Below are positions 61,153 to 64,000 of a stretch of 64,000 nucleotides of DNA, piece by piece. How positions within the stretch are numbered: position 1 is the first letter of the stretch; the number at the start of each line of letters is the position of its first letter. Origin of the DNA: CAYFFV01 sp964342695 (GTDB lineage: Bacteria; Acidobacteriota; Vicinamibacteria; Vicinamibacterales; UBA8438). The DNA lies in NCBI GenBank assembly GCA_964342695.1, contig CAYFFV010000001.1, forward strand, positions 1 to 64,000. Direction: 5' to 3'. A program made the translations under genes and the position numbers. The notes beneath the pieces were generated by a model. It had not been told where the DNA came from. It saw nothing but the letters and a program-made list of their open reading frames with translations, and did not search any database.

Positions 61153-62073
61153 TTATGAAGCACTTCCAGTATTAACGTTTTTGTCGTAGTCGAGTTCTCC
61201 GGATTCGATTCGCAGCTTAAGGCGATTCATTGTTGGTGGAAGAGGGCAGGTTGTAAAGGGGTTAAAGGCACACGGGGGATTATAAGCACGGTTGAAGTCT
61301 ATTATTGTCCAGCCGTTTTCAGGGGGCTCTGCGTACAAGAAGCGAGCAGCGCGATAGGTTTCTGTGCCACTAGTAAGATCTCGAAAGATAAACCAAAGTA
61401 GGCCGTCAGAATCTACCGGAAGCATCTCAATCTCTTCACCATCCAAGGTCAGACGGACTATACCGTGACTGACGAACTCTTCGAAGTCTCCTAAAACGTT
61501 TTGAACTGTAACTTTGATTGGTTCTTCATGCGGAATAAACTTTGCCGGCACTCTGTAACTTTTGTCGACTGGGTACCAATTAAGCCCTTTAAATTCTTGT
61601 CTAATTTTGCTCGCGGTGTCACGCATGCGAATAGCCAGCCTGTTTCCACTTTTATGTACAAGTAAAGTTAGCGATTCCAATACAATTTCCTGTGGAGTTG
61701 GACTTGGATAGAGTAGAGCCGTTGAGACCCTTTCACCCTTTATGGTTAGTGTTTGATCAGTGTCCGCATGAAGAGTAACCTGCTGATTTTTTAATTCGAA
61801 AAATCCAGCTTGCTTAGGCCCTGCCGGCAAAACGATGTCGTTGTTTGCATTGGTTCCGAACGAATTGTGTCCTTCTTTTAGGAAAAATAAGCCTGTAACA
61901 GTTAACCAACCATCGTCTGCCATTAAATTATTTTGACGTTCAGTTCTCCAATCCTTAATCTCTTTAGCGTAACTATTCGGTTGGTTCTGGGTTGGCGTGG
62001 AGATGAGAGAAACGTCCAATTGCCAGGTGCAGAATAGGCTAAGACAAAGTAGTGTCTTTTGTGTGCGAGGCAT
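61153..62073 (-). CDS. DUF1684-family protein with signal peptide
   Basis: 306 residues. A hydrophobic N-terminus (about 5-22) suggests secretion. The family core shows DWRTERQNNLMADDGWLTVTGLFFLKEGHNSFGTNANNDIVLP near the start, FKGLNWYPVDKSYRVPAKFIPHE in the middle and AARFLYAEPPENGWTIIDFNRAYNPPCAFNPFTTCPLPPTMNRLKLRIESGE at the end. The function of DUF1684 is not known. It is frequent in Acidobacteriota and some other soil and marine bacteria. Confidence 0.85.
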   Translation of the reverse strand: MPRTQKTLLCLSLFCTWQLDVSLISTPTQNQPNSYAKEIKDWRTERQNNLMADDGWLTVTGLFFLKEGHNSFGTNANNDIVLPAGPKQAGFFELKNQQVTLHADTDQTLTIKGERVSTALLYPSPTPQEIVLESLTLLVHKSGNRLAIRMRDTASKIRQEFKGLNWYPVDKSYRVPAKFIPHEEPIKVTVQNVLGDFEEFVSHGIVRLTLDGEEIEMLPVDSDGLLWFIFRDLTSGTETYRAARFLYAEPPENGWTIIDFNRAYNPPCAFNPFTTCPLPPTMNRLKLRIESGELDYDKNVNTGSAS

Positions 62074-62147
62074 ATTGATTTTGTTGACAGAATAGAAGAC
62101 CTGAAAATAAAGATCAACGGCAAAGTAAATTCATTTAGCACATTACT

Positions 62148-63059
62148 TTACGAAATTCTGAAGCTCTTTAATATTTTGAGATTTTGTAAATCCATTGGGT
62201 CAGCCGCGATTAATTTTGGAGAATTTTTTTCTGTTTTAGGGGTTTCCAAAATCATAGGCAGTTTTGAAAATCTATTGTCCTGAATCAATCTTCTAAATGG
62301 TTCTGTTCCGATATGACCTTTTCCAATGTTCTCATGACGGTCGAGACGGCTACCTAAAGGTTTCTTAGAATCATTAAGGTGGAAAGCTTTCAGGTAATTC
62401 AATCCAACAATTTCATCGAACTGTTCAAAAACCTTCTGATATCCAGATTCTGAAATAATGTCGTACCCAGCTGCAACGAGGTGACAGGTGTCTAAGCAGA
62501 TACCTACAGAAGCAGCACTTTCAAGGCCATCGATGATTGCTCGCAGCTGTTCAAAACGATATCCAAGTACTGTTCCCTGACCGGCCGTGTGTTCGAGAAG
62601 CAGCTCAGTTTTCAGTTTTTGGCAGTTTCCCAATACTTCATTGAGGCCATCAATGATGCGAAGAATGCCATCTTTCTCTGAGCTGCTCGTGAAGGCGCCA
62701 GGATGAAGGACCACTCCTTTAATGCCAAGTAGCTCTGCACGCTGAAGTTCGTCGACGAGAGCGGCAACAGATTTCTTGTAAAGGGCGTCGTCAGGTGAAG
62801 CGATGTTTATCAGGTAACTAGCGTGTGACAGGATGGTATTGATAGAGCCTTGTCCAATATGGTCCAAAAATTCTGTGATTTCAGTTTCCGGTATAGTGCG
62901 GGCACGCCATTGATTGGAGGACTTTGTGAATATTTGTATCGCTTCGCAGCCCGTCTCCAAACCGCGCTCGATTGCTTTAGGAAAACCGCCAGAAATTGAC
63001 ATATGAGAGCCAAGTTTTGGCCGGTGTACTTGCTTTGATGCCTGCTCGTGAAGGATCAT
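62148..63059 (-). CDS. nfo: Endonuclease IV
   Basis: 303 residues. This apurinic/apyrimidinic endonuclease starts base-excision repair with three zinc ions. The metal-binding motifs are all visible: KGVVLHPGAFTSSSEKDG, LLLEHTAGQGT, GICLDTCHLVAAGYD, FHLNDSKKPLGSRLDRHENIGKGHIG and PMILETP. It is divergent from aconitase with about 45 bases between starts. Confidence 0.96.
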   Translation of the reverse strand: MILHEQASKQVHRPKLGSHMSISGGFPKAIERGLETGCEAIQIFTKSSNQWRARTIPETEITEFLDHIGQGSINTILSHASYLINIASPDDALYKKSVAALVDELQRAELLGIKGVVLHPGAFTSSSEKDGILRIIDGLNEVLGNCQKLKTELLLEHTAGQGTVLGYRFEQLRAIIDGLESAASVGICLDTCHLVAAGYDIISESGYQKVFEQFDEIVGLNYLKAFHLNDSKKPLGSRLDRHENIGKGHIGTEPFRRLIQDNRFSKLPMILETPKTEKNSPKLIAADPMDLQNLKILKSFRIS

Positions 63060-63105
63060 TGTAAGTTTGGACAGTTAATATTCTGTCTTGGAGTAATCTT
63101 TAAAG

Positions 63106-64000
63106 ATGACAAGTGCTAATTCCTTCGGAACACGCCAATCTCTCAAGATTGGAAATGACACCGTTGAATTCTATAGCTTACAAGCTCTAATAGATAACGG
63201 ATATCCAAATGTTTCTGCACTTCCCTATTCTCTTAAAGTGCTTCTGGAGAATATGTTGCGGCGCGAAGATGGACAATCTGTAACTTCTGATGATATCGAA
63301 AGGCTTGCACGCTGGAGTCCGGGAACTTCTGGTGAAATTGCGTTTATGCCCGCGCGTGTTCTTTTGCAGGATTTTACTGGAGTACCTGCGGTGGTGGATC
63401 TGGCTGCGATGCGTGATGGTATCAGTCACTTGGGTGGCGATCCAGAAGCTGTAAATCCTCTACAGCCCGCTGAACTTGTAATTGATCATTCGGTTCAGGT
63501 TGATCACTTTGATTCAGGTGACGCATTTGAATTAAATGCAGGACTTGAATTTTCAAGAAACCGCGAAAGATATGCATTCCTGAAGTGGGGGCAGGAAGCG
63601 TTTAAAAATTTCAAGGTCGTTCCGCCTGATACAGGTATTGTGCATCAGATCAACGTCGAATATTTGTCACGTGTGGTATGCCGAAGTGAAATCGATGGCT
63701 CCAATGTGGTCTACCCGGACACTCTTGTTGGTACTGATTCGCATACCACAATGGTTAATGGTCTTGGTGTGGTCGGGTGGGGTGTTGGAGGTATCGAGGC
63801 TGAGGCTGCAATGTTGGGACAGTCCATTTCTATGCTTATTCCAGATGTTATTGGTTTTAGATTGAGAGGCCGTCTTGCAGAGGGAACAACAGCAACGGAT
63901 TTGGTGCTAACCATCACTGAGCGACTTCGCGAGTACGGTGTTGTGGGTAAATTTGTTGAATTCTTTGGTCCCGGTCTCAACGATCTGACATTAGCTGATC
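63106..64000 (+). CDS. acnA: Aconitate hydratase A, N-terminal part
   Basis: 298 codons from ATG 63106, open to the window end. The translation (starting MTSANSFGTRQSLKIGNDTVEFYSL) contains YSLKVLLENMLRRED, RVLLQDFTGVPAVVDLAAMRD and YPDTLVGTDSHTTMVNGLGVVGWGVGGIEAEAAMLGQ, typical of AcnA/IRP-type aconitases. It converts citrate to isocitrate with a 4Fe-4S cluster; the cluster cysteines lie beyond the edge. The gene is cut by the window, not broken. Confidence 0.95.
   Translation, partial: MTSANSFGTRQSLKIGNDTVEFYSLQALIDNGYPNVSALPYSLKVLLENMLRREDGQSVTSDDIERLARWSPGTSGEIAFMPARVLLQDFTGVPAVVDLAAMRDGISHLGGDPEAVNPLQPAELVIDHSVQVDHFDSGDAFELNAGLEFSRNRERYAFLKWGQEAFKNFKVVPPDTGIVHQINVEYLSRVVCRSEIDGSNVVYPDTLVGTDSHTTMVNGLGVVGWGVGGIEAEAAMLGQSISMLIPDVIGFRLRGRLAEGTTATDLVLTITERLREYGVVGKFVEFFGPGLNDLTLAD

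Noticed and set aside
1..64000. Search for tRNA, rRNA, tmRNA, SRP RNA, CRISPR arrays, insertion sequences and prophage genes
   Set aside because: No cloverleaf, conserved RNA core, direct-repeat array, transposase or integrase was recognised by reading. A dedicated search would be needed to exclude divergent RNAs.

Overview
The window is a stretch of chromosome from a Gram-negative-type bacterium and is densely packed with housekeeping genes. There are about 73 protein genes, most intergenic gaps are under 150 bases, and the base composition looks AT-leaning by eye (not computed). Tat export, a DegP protease, an outer-membrane barrel protein, a lipoprotein, a type IV pilin and a MacA-like adaptor all point to a diderm cell. 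MacB-type permeases without a fused ATPase, a DUF1684 protein, a pyruvoyl-dependent arginine decarboxylase, a TIGR00282 phosphoesterase and this ribosomal and RNA-polymerase layout are common in Acidobacteriota. My best guess is an AT-rich, streamlined, possibly marine acidobacterial lineage near Vicinamibacteria. This is an inference from gene content, not a phylogenetic result.

Region 1 (1-10945, + strand) is the end of the S10/spc superoperon followed by the alpha operon: rplP (partial), rpmC, rpsQ, rplN, rplX, rplE, rpsN, rpsH, rplF, rplR, rpsE, rpmD, rplO, secY, adk, map, rpmJ, rpsM, rpsK, rpsD, rpoA, rplQ. infA is absent from its usual place between map and rpmJ. A hairpin built from the facing stop-codon regions separates this operon from a convergent EF-G paralogue. 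Region 2 (10964-17309, - strand) holds that EF-G-like GTPase, two MacB-type permeases and a MacA-type adaptor, with no ABC ATPase. Region 3 (17446-20529, + strand) has pyruvoyl arginine decarboxylase, an outer-membrane protein, a type IV pilin and a prepilin peptidase.

Region 4 (20590-31751) mixes metabolism, export and chromosome maintenance: aroB (-) facing away from nadB-proS (+), tatA-tatC (-) facing away from a C-terminal processing protease, then a large SMC with two insertions. Region 5 (31903-41691, - strand) is the classical rimP-nusA-infB-ylxP-rbfA-nrnA-truB-rpsO-pnp cluster, with a terminator-like hairpin immediately before rimP. Region 6 (41859-50524, - strand) has asnS, a tightly packed group of sugar kinase (AmgK-like), nucleotidyltransferase, CYTH protein and MidA-like methyltransferase, then degP, an M24 peptidase and a lipoprotein.

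Region 7 (50971-56450) has a VOC protein (+) facing nadK-tlyA-ispA-xseB-xseA-TIGR00282 (-). Region 8 (56535-58361, + strand) is a small island of an eIF2B-like protein, a 76-residue unknown, the RNA polymerase omega subunit and an 88-residue membrane protein. Region 9 (58397-64000) has gatC-gatA, a zinc-ribbon methyltransferase, a DUF1684 protein, endonuclease IV and the start of aconitase.

I found no mobile elements, CRISPR arrays, rRNA or tRNA genes. I do not see a clearly new biological system. The observations most worth a second look are the hairpin before rimP-nusA, the relocated rpoZ island with its two unknown small proteins, the insertions in SMC, the sugar-kinase/nucleotidyltransferase cluster and the ATPase-less MacAB set.
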